Virus record (IMG/VR): IMGVR_UViG_3300044797_000016
Span: 1 to 39,523 of that record
Length of the DNA stretch: 39,523 bases
Strand: one strand, 5' to 3'
Source of the DNA: a virus
Part shown: positions 21,601 to 31,452 of the stretch, piece by piece
How positions within the stretch are numbered: the stretch's first letter is position 1
Layout of the letters: each line of letters starts with the position of its first letter
The notes under the pieces: generated by a model
The model's input: only the letters and a program-made list of their open reading frames with translations
Told to the model about the DNA's origin: nothing
Databases searched by the model: none
Translations under genes and position numbers: made by a program

Positions 21601-24087
21601 ATGCAGGTATTAACGCTTAAAGCTGCTGGACTTTATAGCTTTCCTAATCCGCTCGGTTCTGTTCCACCGGGATCATTAGTCGAAGCCCAGAACTCTGTAA
21701 TGGACCGGCCTGATACGATAGAAACACGTAGAGGGCAAGCTCAGTACGGCACAACCCTGACTACGCCTTTCCAACAAATGTATAATTTCAATAATACATT
21801 AATGGCTTGGGACGGCACTACATTTTGGTATGACTCAGATGGAGCCGGTACTTGGCTCAGTTTAACCGGATCTTACACACAGCCGATAGGCACTTTTAGA
21901 ATACACGGCGCAGAAGCTTCAAGTAATCTTTATTTTGCTACCAGCACAGGCATTATAGGTCTAACGGCTCCAAATTCTACCCTATATTTTGCCGGAGTAC
22001 CATTCCCTCTTGATTCAAAAGCTGTTTTAAATACATTAAGCGGAGCCTGGTTTGCTCCTGGTAATACCGTAGGATATCGGATGACTTTATCTTATACCGA
22101 TACCAATAACAATTTACATGTATCTGCTCCAGCTCAAAGACTTGTCATATCTAATCCCGGCGGAGGAAGTGCTAGCACCGTCACCCTTACCTGGTATATC
22201 CCGCCGAATCTGCCATTAGGCTATACCTACTCTATTTGGAGAACACGTCAAGTAGCCGATATTTCAGGCGTTTCTCAAGATCCTGGGGATGAAGAATACC
22301 TGGTTGTCAATAAGATATTGACATCTACGGATATAACTAACCGTTTTATAACTTATACAGATTTTACCCCAGATGTATTGTTAGGCGAAGTGCTATATAC
22401 CAACCCTTCCCAACAAACAATTGCAGGGGCTAATTACCAACCTCCATTGGCTAAAGACATAACCTTCTATCAAGGGAATATGCTGTATGCCAATACCACT
22501 ACACGTCAACAAACTGTAATCAATATGATCGCTACGGGAAGTCCTGGCGATACAATCACGATCGGCGGAGTGGTTTATACAGCTGATAGTACAGAAAATG
22601 CTGCGATAGGCCATTATCAAGTATTTACGACAGGTACGACAGGCCAGAACATAGACAATACAGCGCGTAGTTTAGTGCATGTCATCAATTTCTATACAGC
22701 CAATACCTACTACTGGGCCATTTATACTTCTGATTATACGTCTCTGCCAGGCCAAATTACGCTACAAGAGCGCGGCATAGGTGGTGGACCATTTGCTATT
22801 ACGGCAAGTGTAGGAACTAATTGGTCACCTCAGATTCCGGCAGCAGGTACATCCTATAGTTCTAGCAATAATGTCAATCCTCATTATGTCTATGTGTCTA
22901 AGGTGCAGATTCCGGAAGCGGTGCCGCTAGGCAACTTCATTCCAATAGGCACAAAAGATAAAGCTATTCTTAGAATTGTAGCGCAGCGCGACTCAGTGTT
23001 TGTATTTAAAGAAGACGGTATCTATCGTATCCTAGGTACAGATATAACCAACTTTAGTGTGTCTTTGTTCGATTCGACAGTTATTTTGACCGTACAGGAT
23101 TCGATTGCAGCCCTTAATAATCAGATATGGGCATTTACTAACCAAGGCGTTGTTAGTGTTTCAGATTCCGGTTCTATCATTCAGTCTAGGGCCATTGAAC
23201 GTGACCTTATAACCCTTTCTTCGGCCTTATATCCTAATTTCCATTCCGCTAGTTGGGGATTTGGATACGAATCTGACCGGCATTACGCTATAGCCACTCC
23301 GACATTAGTTACGGATACCGTTGCCACTCAAATTTGGGTTTATAACTTCTTAACGCAATGCTGGACCAATTGGCCCCTGACAGTTACAGCCGGAATTGTA
23401 AGTTTACAGCCGGATGATCATTTATATTTGATGTACCCGAATTCTGACCTAATGACCCGGGAAAGAAAGAATTGGACAAGCTTTGACTTTGCTGACTTTA
23501 GCTTTCCGGTCACTATTACATCTAGTAGCGGATTTCTGGTTAACCTCACATCAACAGCTTCCGCTGCTGTTGGAGATACCCTCTATCAAACTGATATCAG
23601 CGGAGCCGTAATAGGACAATCTATCATCACTGTTATCAATTCAGGAACACAGTTAACTGTAACAGACTTCTTCGGATGGGAAGCTGGAGCAGCTACCATC
23701 TTTCAACCTATACCAATTGATATCGAATTTACTCCAATAAGTGGAAATGTGGCTTGGGTCCAACATTTTACAGATTGCATCTTATTCTTTAGAACAGATT
23801 CAGTCTTTACCCTGTTGGATGTAGCATTTAATTCTGATTTTGATCCTACGAATGAAATAACCACTTTAACTCCTGTTCAAGGCGGAGGATTCGGATCTGT
23901 GCCATTCGGTTCTGAGCCTTTTGGCGGTGTTATTACCTTTGCTCCTGTTATTAGAACTTTAGTGCCTAGAAATAAAGCCCGATGCCATTGGCTGAATGCT
24001 TCTATTATTCACAGCGAAGCCCTAACCAACTTTGCTTTAGTTGGTATTAACTTCTTCTATAACTACGTTAGTAGTAGGTTCCGTTAA
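21601..24087 (+). CDS. Tail nozzle / DNA-stabilising protein
   Basis: Protein of 828 residues. The start, GSLVEAQNSVMDRPDTIETR followed by RGQ, resembles the opening of P22 gp10-like tail proteins, which form a beta-propeller-rich nozzle below the adaptor and close the DNA channel. The remainder is almost wholly beta structure with regular turns (GTTFWYDSDGAGTW, GNTVGYRMTLSYTDTNN). The large size, position after the adaptor, and one-base overlap with the next gene (TAATG) all fit. Alternative: another tail hub protein. Confidence 0.7.
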   Translation: MQVLTLKAAGLYSFPNPLGSVPPGSLVEAQNSVMDRPDTIETRRGQAQYGTTLTTPFQQMYNFNNTLMAWDGTTFWYDSDGAGTWLSLTGSYTQPIGTFRIHGAEASSNLYFATSTGIIGLTAPNSTLYFAGVPFPLDSKAVLNTLSGAWFAPGNTVGYRMTLSYTDTNNNLHVSAPAQRLVISNPGGGSASTVTLTWYIPPNLPLGYTYSIWRTRQVADISGVSQDPGDEEYLVVNKILTSTDITNRFITYTDFTPDVLLGEVLYTNPSQQTIAGANYQPPLAKDITFYQGNMLYANTTTRQQTVINMIATGSPGDTITIGGVVYTADSTENAAIGHYQVFTTGTTGQNIDNTARSLVHVINFYTANTYYWAIYTSDYTSLPGQITLQERGIGGGPFAITASVGTNWSPQIPAAGTSYSSSNNVNPHYVYVSKVQIPEAVPLGNFIPIGTKDKAILRIVAQRDSVFVFKEDGIYRILGTDITNFSVSLFDSTVILTVQDSIAALNNQIWAFTNQGVVSVSDSGSIIQSRAIERDLITLSSALYPNFHSASWGFGYESDRHYAIATPTLVTDTVATQIWVYNFLTQCWTNWPLTVTAGIVSLQPDDHLYLMYPNSDLMTRERKNWTSFDFADFSFPVTITSSSGFLVNLTSTASAAVGDTLYQTDISGAVIGQSIITVINSGTQLTVTDFFGWEAGAATIFQPIPIDIEFTPISGNVAWVQHFTDCILFFRTDSVFTLLDVAFNSDFDPTNEITTLTPVQGGGFGSVPFGSEPFGGVITFAPVIRTLVPRNKARCHWLNASIIHSEALTNFALVGINFFYNYVSSRFR

Positions 24088-24497
24088 TGTATCAAGGCAA
24101 ATTCACACGTATACAGAATGAAGATTTAGGGAAAGAGCCTCCGAAATCCTTAACGCCTGTTGTGTATCAGTTGAACCTAATTATTGATTATCTTAAGACA
24201 GCCTTTGCTAATGCTATTACAGCACAAGATAATATGATAGATAATATTCGCCCTTTACAAATTAAATCAACCGGCGTTCCTGCCACTGACACTCTAACTT
24301 TTTCTGTCAGTCTTCCTAACGGCTATCAACCTGTAGGACTTATAGTTTGTAACTGTATTGATTTGTCAGGTGCAATCGTAGGCAATCCGGTGTGGGCAGA
24401 GATGCAACCGGGACTCGTTAATGGCGATGTAATAGTAAGAGCAATTTACGGTTTGACACTAGACCATACATACCAAATTACTTTCAGGGTATTCTAA
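24087..24497 (+). CDS. Hypothetical structural-region protein
   Basis: Protein of 136 residues overlapping the nozzle gene by one base. An N-terminal helix with LTPVVYQLNLIIDYLKTAF is followed by a compact beta-rich domain (LTFSVSLPNGYQPVGLIVC) ending in LDHTYQITFRVF. No family recognised. Small proteins in this place often cap or plug the tail; this one has neither signal peptide nor membrane segment. Confidence 0.6.
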   Translation: MYQGKFTRIQNEDLGKEPPKSLTPVVYQLNLIIDYLKTAFANAITAQDNMIDNIRPLQIKSTGVPATDTLTFSVSLPNGYQPVGLIVCNCIDLSGAIVGNPVWAEMQPGLVNGDVIVRAIYGLTLDHTYQITFRVF

Positions 24498-24499
24498 CT

Positions 24500-26065
24500 A
24501 TGGCAACAATACAAGATCCTAATCAAGAACAACAGCCCGGACAAACTGGTGGGAATGGGGTTAATGCTCCTATTTCAGGTACCGGAGCTGCCGGAAGTCA
24601 AACAGCTTCCGGGTCTGCTTCAGGGCCTAATCAAAACCCTGTTAGTCCTGTTCAACAGAATACAGCTCCCCAAGCCGGTCAAGGCTACACCGACGTATCT
24701 GCCTATTTGAATGCTAATCCTACTGGCGGTCAACAGATAGGCAATAGTGTAGCTTCTAATCTAACCCAAGGCTACAATACTACAATGGGCGATATTAACA
24801 CGTCCGCTCAGAATACAACGGGACTTGCGAATTCAGGCTATATTCCTGAGAACACTCAGTTGATCCAGCAAGTAGCAAATAACCCAACAGCGGCGGTAAC
24901 AGATCCTAATCAAGTTTCAGGTTATCAAGCTCAGTTAAATGATACCTATACAGGTCCTACTTCGTGGACCGATCAAACTAACGCTAACGGCACTACAACC
25001 GGCGGTTATGGCACACTTCAAGGTGAAGTACAAAACGCTCAACAGAATGCAAACCTATTAAATACTCCCGGCGGAAACAATGTTCTTGTTCAACAAGTGG
25101 AGAATCAACAGAATCCGGGTCAAACAAGTGCCGGTGTAAATTCCTTAGATACTCTCCTATTCGGTGGTACACCGGGAGCTGTACAAGCTGCACAAACTGC
25201 CGCACAGCCTTATGCCAATTTAGGTACTTATTTAGATACACAGAACAATAATATTAATAACACGATTTCAGGAGCGCAAGCAAATGCTGCTCAAACATCT
25301 GCCGATGCTTTGAATGCCTTTACGGGGGCTAATGGAACATTAACGAACTTGAATAACACTGTTAATCAAACAGCTGCTACTGACTTAAGTCAAGCTCAGC
25401 AGCAACAACAGCAATTACAGACAGACTTAGCCAATTTAGAAACACCCGGCGCTATAGCTAATCAATCTTTAGGGATTCAAAATTATAATGTCGGTCAACT
25501 TTCAGCTGCGGATCAAGCGGCCCTAGGTATTAATCAACAACAATGGCAAGCTTTGCAAAGCGCACTTCAAAATGCTGGAACAAGTCAATATGAAACAGGG
25601 CATAACTTCGGAGCCTCTAGTGCAACAAATGATATCAATCTAAATAACTTCTTAACACAACAGGCGGCTAACTCTACAGGCATTAATGCGGGTAATACAG
25701 CGAATGCCGGACAGTATGCAGAAACAGCGGCTATTAATCAATTATTAGGAAGTCAAGCTCCCTTACAAACAGAGGCTTTAAATCCCGCAATGGCAAGCGA
25801 AGCTGGTACTTATAATCCGGCTACAATTAATAATTTCAATTATCAAGGCGCTTTAACAGCGGCTCAGAATGACGCAGCACAGAATCAAACAGCAGCCCAA
25901 CAACAAGCAAATCAATTAACAGCACAGGCCAATGCACAACATGCGGCTAGTAAAAGCGGTCCTTTTGGAAGTATTGGAAATTTCTTAAATCAAGCTAAAA
26001 ATTATGCAATTAACCCTCTAACGGTTGTCCCAGAGGAACTAAACGCAGTTAAATCGAAGGTATAA
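24500..26065 (+). CDS. Gln/Asn/Ala-rich ejection-type virion protein
   Basis: Protein of 521 residues, very rich in Gln, Asn, Ala and Thr, with a disordered first 90 residues and long predicted helices afterwards (for example DLSQAQQQQQQLQTDLANLE and AAQNQTAAQQQANQLTAQA). Such proteins in podoviruses are packed inside the head and injected with the DNA. The final 40 residues are basic (KNYAINPLTVVPEE). It is the first of four large genes of this character. No enzyme domain is seen. Confidence 0.55.
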   Translation: MATIQDPNQEQQPGQTGGNGVNAPISGTGAAGSQTASGSASGPNQNPVSPVQQNTAPQAGQGYTDVSAYLNANPTGGQQIGNSVASNLTQGYNTTMGDINTSAQNTTGLANSGYIPENTQLIQQVANNPTAAVTDPNQVSGYQAQLNDTYTGPTSWTDQTNANGTTTGGYGTLQGEVQNAQQNANLLNTPGGNNVLVQQVENQQNPGQTSAGVNSLDTLLFGGTPGAVQAAQTAAQPYANLGTYLDTQNNNINNTISGAQANAAQTSADALNAFTGANGTLTNLNNTVNQTAATDLSQAQQQQQQLQTDLANLETPGAIANQSLGIQNYNVGQLSAADQAALGINQQQWQALQSALQNAGTSQYETGHNFGASSATNDINLNNFLTQQAANSTGINAGNTANAGQYAETAAINQLLGSQAPLQTEALNPAMASEAGTYNPATINNFNYQGALTAAQNDAAQNQTAAQQQANQLTAQANAQHAASKSGPFGSIGNFLNQAKNYAINPLTVVPEELNAVKSKV

Positions 26066-26069
26066 AAAC

Positions 26070-27530
26070 ATGGCTAATTCAGTAACTTCCGGTCTTGAAA
26101 ATATTTTAGGGATTGATACCACAGCAGGTAACTCGCAGATACAGAGCGCCATTGATGCTCTGAATGCTGTTGGAGTACCCACAGCTCAGCAGTTAGATCT
26201 TCCTACACTACAAAAATACGTCTCTGCTGGTGTTCTAACACCTGCCCAATATCAGGCTATTCAGGAAAATCCTAATGTTTATAGCCAAAGCATTCAGCAG
26301 AATCAAGATAATACAGGACTCCAAGCACAAAAAGCAGCTCTTCAACAATTAGGCGGTATTTCACAAACTGGATCTACTCCTATTATGCAAGCTCAGTTGA
26401 TGAATGCTATTAATACAGCTAATCAATCAGCTCAGGCAAATCGCGGAGCAGTACAAGAGAATGCGCAAGAAAGAGGAATAGCAGGAGGGGGACAAGAACT
26501 TCTAGGACAATTGGTAGGAAACCAAGGAGCCGCCACTACAGCTAATCAAGGAGCCTTAACTGCTGCTTCTAATAACGCACAACTGGCCCTTCAGGCCCTC
26601 GCCAATCAAGGAACATTAGGCGGTCAAGTTCAAAGCGAATCCCAACAGTCTGCACAAGCTCAGGCTCAGGCCGCTGCTCAGATTGCTCAATATAATAGCC
26701 AATTACAGAGCGCAGCGAATCAGTATAATACACAAAATGCAAATCAAGCCCAACAGATGAATTTACAGAATGCTCAGAATATTTCAAGTGCTAATACAGG
26801 ACTTGCTAATCAACAGACAGAATATAATGCTCAAGTGCCTGAAACCATTTATAATAATCAAATGGGGAAAGCTCAAGCGGAAGCTGGTGAATACAATCAG
26901 GCGGCTAATTTGGCAGAACAACAGGCTCAACAACAGAATCAGTTTACTGGTTCCTTAATAGGAGCCGGTGCTACTCTAGGCGGAGACTATATGTTAGGCC
27001 AAGGCATTAGCGGCCTACAAAATGCAGGCCAAGCTGCTAATTCAGGAGCTATGACTGGAACAGAGGCTGTTAATACTGGCTATGGTTCTACTCCGAATTC
27101 TCAGAACGCGAATCCTAGTCAATACGGTATTCCTCAGAATCCCTATGCTATGGGAGGGGAAGTTAAAGGCTATTGTGGCGGAGGTACATGCTACGCACAA
27201 GGCGGGGAAGTGCATGACCATGAAATCTGTATGAAGTTAGGTGGTCCTGTTCCTGGTACTCCTAATGTTCCTGGCGATTCAACAGAAAATGACACCGTTC
27301 CAGCGCGTTTAAGTCCCCATGAAATAGTATTACCTCGAACAGTAGCCCAAGCCCCGGACGCACCTGCTAAAGCTGCTCAATTCGTTGGACAAATTAAAGG
27401 ACAGATTCCGCCTGAAGCAGGACCAATGATAGGAGATGCAATTTCTCAAATGGGCCCACAGAAAAGTTTTGCTGATATCATTAAGGAACTCGAAGCCAAT
27501 GGATTGGAACTTCGATTGGGTACAAAATAA
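26070..27530 (+). CDS. Gln/Ala-rich ejection-type protein with GGEV motifs
   Basis: Protein of 486 residues, helical and Gln/Ala/Asn rich up to about 310, then a Gly-rich C-terminal region with MGGEVKGYCGGG, YAQGGEVHDHEIC and a segment PVPGTPNVPGDSTENDTVPA followed by LSPHEIVLPRTV. The latter pattern, with its paired GGEV motifs and VPA-x-LSP-x-EIVLP, recurs in phage virion proteins; what it does is not settled. It has three Cys and several His around the GGEV repeats, possibly metal binding. Translation is coupled to the next gene (TAATG). Confidence 0.6.
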   Translation: MANSVTSGLENILGIDTTAGNSQIQSAIDALNAVGVPTAQQLDLPTLQKYVSAGVLTPAQYQAIQENPNVYSQSIQQNQDNTGLQAQKAALQQLGGISQTGSTPIMQAQLMNAINTANQSAQANRGAVQENAQERGIAGGGQELLGQLVGNQGAATTANQGALTAASNNAQLALQALANQGTLGGQVQSESQQSAQAQAQAAAQIAQYNSQLQSAANQYNTQNANQAQQMNLQNAQNISSANTGLANQQTEYNAQVPETIYNNQMGKAQAEAGEYNQAANLAEQQAQQQNQFTGSLIGAGATLGGDYMLGQGISGLQNAGQAANSGAMTGTEAVNTGYGSTPNSQNANPSQYGIPQNPYAMGGEVKGYCGGGTCYAQGGEVHDHEICMKLGGPVPGTPNVPGDSTENDTVPARLSPHEIVLPRTVAQAPDAPAKAAQFVGQIKGQIPPEAGPMIGDAISQMGPQKSFADIIKELEANGLELRLGTK

Positions 27531-29116
27531 TGCCTTATAAAAGCGATGCTCAACGTAAATTCTTTCATACTAATACCGCCAAGAAAGCTGGTATAACAGA
27601 AGATGAAGTAAATGAATTTGATAAAGCTTCCAAGGGTAAGAAGTTGCCAGAGCATGTCGCTAAAATGGCTAATGGTGGAGAAGCGAAACCTTTTAATGGC
27701 CTGGACGATAGCACTCTCCAAGGTTTACATGATTTATTGCTAAAAGCTCAGAATGGCGAAGATATACATGAAGCTCCTAAAACAGATCCTTCCGTAGAAG
27801 ATGAACCTAAAGGAACAGTAGGTACCTTTGAAGTACATGCTTCTACAGACCCCGCTGGACACATGGGCTATGCAGAAGGCGGAGAAGTTAAACCCTCTAC
27901 CATGGATGGTCTAAAAAGTTTAATACAACATGCGATTGAAGGAACAATGGGTGTGGGAACAAGAGATTTAAATGCTGCTGAAAATGTTGATCCTGTGGTT
28001 ACCTCTTCTACTGATACGGCTAAAGGAATGGCACGCGGCGGAGAGATAGAGGATAGTGCCGATAAAGAATTTCATGCTGCAATGAAGCATTATGGCGCTA
28101 TTGCCGGTATCAAAACTCCAGGTTATGCTGATGGTGGAGCAGTTCCTCCAATGCAAGCTCCGGGTATGCCTGTGAATGGCGGATACTCGGGTGCAGGATC
28201 AGACAATCTATCCGCTTTATTGCAAATGCTTAAAACGGGTGGAATGGATCAACTTCTACCCGGTAGTACAACAATGAATGGAATGGCTCAAGGTATTGGT
28301 CAAGCCGTAACTGACCCAGGCACAGCCGGAATTGTCAATCAGGCAACAGGGGCGAATGTACAAAATCCGGCCCCTACACCTCCGCCTACAGATCCTGCTT
28401 TTATGAGTAAGTTGAATGCCGGTACAGCAATGACACCTCCTACACCGGTTCCACAGCCTGCAGGAAACCCTATAAGTCAGGCAATGCACAATTTAAACAA
28501 CACCGCTCCTACTCCGCCTGATATCTATAAAGGAATTAGTGCTGAAGACCGAGCTAATTTAATGAATCAATTACTGGCTCAAAAGTCTAGTCCGGGGATG
28601 TTAGCTGCAAGCGGAGCCGCCGGTTTGGGCGACGCTATTTCCAATTCCTTTGGTAAAGGCGGACAGAATGCTCAAGGAAACTTGGCCGCTAAGGCCAATC
28701 AAAATATTGAACAAAGAGCTGGAATTATTGATACACAAAGGGCTCAGAAGATGCAGGATATCACAGCAAAAATGATGGTGATGAAGTCTGACCCTTCCTC
28801 TTCTATGAGTACCATTGCGCGTCAAATGTATAAACAAATGACAGGAAAAACAGCTCCTAGTGGTGTATCGGCTGCTCAGATTGAATCATTAAATCCTTTG
28901 ATTGAAAAACAAATTGAGACATCAGCTCAGAAAGCCATTGCTGGTGGAGAGCAAGCTGTTAATGCTGGTAAAGCCCTTTATGGCGAAACATGGGGGGATA
29001 TGGTGAAAGAATTATTCGGCGCTACCGGAACCGAGACTGGTGCAGCGGCTTTGGAAAAGGCGAGCGGCGCTACACCGGCTGCTCCTGCTTCTAACGGCTG
29101 GTCGGTGGTTAAATAA
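27530..29116 (+). CDS. Virion protein with GGEV repeats
   Basis: Protein of 528 residues. The N terminus, KSDAQRKFFHTNTAKKAG, then EFDKASKGKKLPEHV, is a known type of phage domain found before GGEV-like motifs. GGE(V/A/I) occurs at least three times (MANGGEAKP, YAEGGEVKP, MARGGEIED), with GGAV once (YADGGAVPP). The middle is Pro-rich (PAPTPPPTDP) and the C terminus helical. It probably belongs to the same internal or tail complex as its neighbours, with which it overlaps by one base. No enzyme activity is identified. Confidence 0.6.
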   Translation: MPYKSDAQRKFFHTNTAKKAGITEDEVNEFDKASKGKKLPEHVAKMANGGEAKPFNGLDDSTLQGLHDLLLKAQNGEDIHEAPKTDPSVEDEPKGTVGTFEVHASTDPAGHMGYAEGGEVKPSTMDGLKSLIQHAIEGTMGVGTRDLNAAENVDPVVTSSTDTAKGMARGGEIEDSADKEFHAAMKHYGAIAGIKTPGYADGGAVPPMQAPGMPVNGGYSGAGSDNLSALLQMLKTGGMDQLLPGSTTMNGMAQGIGQAVTDPGTAGIVNQATGANVQNPAPTPPPTDPAFMSKLNAGTAMTPPTPVPQPAGNPISQAMHNLNNTAPTPPDIYKGISAEDRANLMNQLLAQKSSPGMLAASGAAGLGDAISNSFGKGGQNAQGNLAAKANQNIEQRAGIIDTQRAQKMQDITAKMMVMKSDPSSSMSTIARQMYKQMTGKTAPSGVSAAQIESLNPLIEKQIETSAQKAIAGGEQAVNAGKALYGETWGDMVKELFGATGTETGAAALEKASGATPAAPASNGWSVVK

Positions 29117-30642
29117 TGGAATACAAGGTGCAAGGCCCTGATGGGGTACAGCATGTCATTGACGGTCCTGCCGGGGCTTCTGATGACGAAGTGATACAAC
29201 AGGCTCAAAAGCTATTCTCTCCTAGTGCCGTAGAATCCTTTGGACGTGCGGCTGTTAATAATCTTCCTGCCGGAGGTCAATTAGGAGCTTTAGGCACAGC
29301 AGCCCTGAAAGGTGAGGATTATAGTCAAGGAATGCAAGATTTCAATGAGAAAGCTAGTGAGGCTAAGGCCGAGCATCCTGTAGCCTATGGAGCCGGTGCT
29401 GTAACAGGCTCTGTTGCTCCTTTAGCCATTCCGGGGGTTGGAGAAGCTATGGCAGCAGCCCCTGCGCTCACAGGAGCAGGGCTAGGAGCTGCAAATGCTA
29501 TTGGTAATACAGATTTAGTCAAAAACCCCGATGAGGCCCTAAAACAGGCTGCTTTAGGGGCTGGAACAGGGGCTATTATTGGCAAAGCTCTCCCTAATGG
29601 TGAAGGACTGGCCTCAGATTTAGAAAAGTCGGGACAAAGACAGGCTTTCCAGGCTATGGGCATGAATCCTGAATATGCTGGACATCTAGACCCTGACGAG
29701 ATACAAGATATAGGCAAATTCGCTCAAGATTATGATTTAGTTAAAGGTACGCCATTTGAACGGTTAGAGAAAGCTCAAAATCTACAAACAGCTTTTGGAC
29801 AAAAGATAGGAGAACTAGGGGACCAAGCAATTCCCGGTGAAGCTATTGATACTTCTGACTTACAAAGTCAGGTACAAAAATGGGGAGGCTTAGCGGGTAC
29901 ACAGCCTAGAGCCCTCACAAGAGACTATGCAGCAGGTATTAAAAATATTCAAAGTCTTGGAGAGCACCCTACCTTCGATCAAATTCAAAGACTTAAACAA
30001 ATGTATGGTCAAATGGCTTTTGATGGAGCCCATCAAGTTAAGAATCAAGCAGCAGCCGATATATACAGTAAACTTAAAGATGCTGCTACTGACCTAGTGG
30101 GACAACAGACTGACGATGTGCAAGACTTATTTAATGGCTATAAGAACTCCGGAGATATGGTACGTGGACTTCAAAAGATGGCCGGGAAAGAAGCGGCTAC
30201 AGGACAGGGAGCTTCTCAAGGCATCGGCTTTGCAGGACGCATATTAGGAAAACTACCGGGACAGTCTAATCCGGTTGTGAATACAGCTACGGCTGCCGGT
30301 GTAGGAATGATGGGTCATCCTTTAATGGGACTTATGGCTGCCACTCCTACAGTGATGAATCCGGCCATATTGTCTCAAGCCTCACAGATGGGAGCTGAAG
30401 CACTCCCTAAAGCGGCTCAAGGGATTAAATTAGGGACGAATAACGCTGTCACGTCTTATCTTCTGAATACATTGAATCAAAATCCCCAAAAATTAGGCCG
30501 CTTTGCTCAGCCGCTAATAAATGCAGCTAAAGAAGGCGGCTCACAGGGACTAGCGGCACAGCATTTCTTACTAAGTGGTCAATATCCGGAATACAACAGT
30601 ATGGTGATGGGACAGGATGGAGGCGACAATGCCGACAGGTAA
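29116..30642 (+). CDS. Ejection-type virion protein
   Basis: Protein of 508 residues. It opens with YKVQGPDGVQHVIDGPAGAS and DDEVIQQAQKLFS, a short N-terminal module found at the start of several phage internal virion proteins. An Ala/Gly-rich region with membrane-like stretches follows (GAVTGSVAPLAIPGVGEAMA and ALTGAGLGAANAIG), then long helices. Hydrophobic Gly/Ala segments suit a protein that crosses the host envelope during DNA injection. It is the last large late gene and overlaps the holin-like gene by 14 bases. Confidence 0.6.
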   Translation: MEYKVQGPDGVQHVIDGPAGASDDEVIQQAQKLFSPSAVESFGRAAVNNLPAGGQLGALGTAALKGEDYSQGMQDFNEKASEAKAEHPVAYGAGAVTGSVAPLAIPGVGEAMAAAPALTGAGLGAANAIGNTDLVKNPDEALKQAALGAGTGAIIGKALPNGEGLASDLEKSGQRQAFQAMGMNPEYAGHLDPDEIQDIGKFAQDYDLVKGTPFERLEKAQNLQTAFGQKIGELGDQAIPGEAIDTSDLQSQVQKWGGLAGTQPRALTRDYAAGIKNIQSLGEHPTFDQIQRLKQMYGQMAFDGAHQVKNQAAADIYSKLKDAATDLVGQQTDDVQDLFNGYKNSGDMVRGLQKMAGKEAATGQGASQGIGFAGRILGKLPGQSNPVVNTATAAGVGMMGHPLMGLMAATPTVMNPAILSQASQMGAEALPKAAQGIKLGTNNAVTSYLLNTLNQNPQKLGRFAQPLINAAKEGGSQGLAAQHFLLSGQYPEYNSMVMGQDGGDNADR

Positions 30643-30775
30643 GGATGGGAATCGTTTCTGGGAAAGATTAGTAATATTGGAACAAAAAGTAGCCAATGTA
30701 ATGACATTCCAAAAATGGCAAATGGTACTTCTCACAGGCATATTCTTAGCAATACTACGGGTGGCACTAAAATGA
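30629..30775 (+). CDS. Small holin-like membrane protein (48 residues)
   Basis: From the ATG at 30629, preceded by GGAGG at five bases, 48 residues: a basic, amphipathic first half (WERLVILEQKVANV) and one hydrophobic segment at about 30-45 (QMVLLTGIFLAILRVAL) ending in Lys. This layout (helix with E-x-x-V-x(7)-V, then a single C-terminal membrane helix) resembles XhlA-type holins and other small lysis proteins. It stands at the end of the late operon, where lysis genes belong. Function inferred from layout and position. Confidence 0.6.
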   Translation: MPTGKDGNRFWERLVILEQKVANVMTFQKWQMVLLTGIFLAILRVALK

Positions 30776-30788
30776 GCGGAGGAAATGT

Positions 30789-31004
30789 ATGTCTTTGCAA
30801 ATTTGTTGGAAATGCTCCCGCTCAATCGAACCATTAGAACGTAAAGAGAAGGATAAAAAGTCTAAGAAAAGTTGGACTATCCTATATTGCCCTTTTGAAC
30901 GTTGTAAAGCCAATTTAGATATTTATCCGTCAGTTAATGTGAAGATGTGGAATTCTGCTAAAGGTTTCTTTGAGGATGAAACAGAACATGATCCTTTCGC
31001 TTAA
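30789..31004 (+). CDS. Small zinc-ribbon protein
   Basis: Protein of 71 residues. CWKC at 6-9 and CPFERC near 33-38 give a probable zinc ribbon, with a basic stretch between (RKEKDKKSKKS) and an acidic tail. GAGG lies upstream of the ATG. It overlaps the following gene by 17 bases if the ATG at 30988 is used. Role unknown; it is inside the presumed lysis region. Confidence 0.6.
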   Translation: MSLQICWKCSRSIEPLERKEKDKKSKKSWTILYCPFERCKANLDIYPSVNVKMWNSAKGFFEDETEHDPFA

Positions 31005-31350
31005 AAGGTTGATGAATAATCAGGAAGCTGACGCGGTATTTGGCGAATTATATATAGACAACGAATTAGAATGCCTAACCCTAGAAAGATTATCAAAGCT
31101 GATACCGCAAGGCACGTACCCAATTTCATTCTATTTTAGTCCTCACAACAATCTTCTGGTGCCTCTTCTGACTGTTCCGAACCGGACGTTTGTAGAGATA
31201 CACCCAGCCAACACCCCTGATCAGTTGGAAGGCTGCATAGCTGTCGGGACTGTGCACAATCAGGACAGTATTGCAAACAGTAGGTATGCATTTACTCAGC
31301 TGATGTCGAAGATAGCGACTCACGACGACTTAACGATAGAGATTTCTTAA
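30988..31350 (+). CDS. DUF5675-like protein of the lysis region
   Basis: Protein of 120 residues from the ATG at 30988 (the frame opens at a TTG at 30970; GAGG at 30972-30975 is slightly far from this ATG at 12 bases). It matches the DUF5675 pattern as I know it: GELYID, CLTLERLSKLIPQGTYPI, an Arg-Thr strand, EIHPANTPDQLEGCIAVG and a closing NSRYAF. The family is common in phages near holins. Its His and GCI arrangement recalls L,D-transpeptidase-like folds, but no activity is established, so a cell-wall role is inference. Confidence 0.65.
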   Translation: MILSLKRLMNNQEADAVFGELYIDNELECLTLERLSKLIPQGTYPISFYFSPHNNLLVPLLTVPNRTFVEIHPANTPDQLEGCIAVGTVHNQDSIANSRYAFTQLMSKIATHDDLTIEIS

Positions 31351-31396
31351 GCTTCTTTCGCATAGTTTTATTTGTCGTAAATGTTTTAAACCTCAG

Positions 31397-31433
31397 GCCT
31401 TTCCGAGTCTTTCGATTCGGGACGGCTTTTTTT
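31397..31433 (+). terminator. Rho-independent terminator of the late arm
   Basis: CCGAGTC (31403-31409) pairs with GATTCGG (31414-31420) around a TTTC loop, with an outer GCC/GGC pair set (31397-31399 with 31424-31426) and seven T (31427-31433). It follows the last late gene and faces the end of the minus-strand arm. The minus-strand side has no T run, so it works mainly for plus-strand transcription. Confidence 0.85.
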
Positions 31434-31452
31434 GTTGCAGCACTAAGATAAT

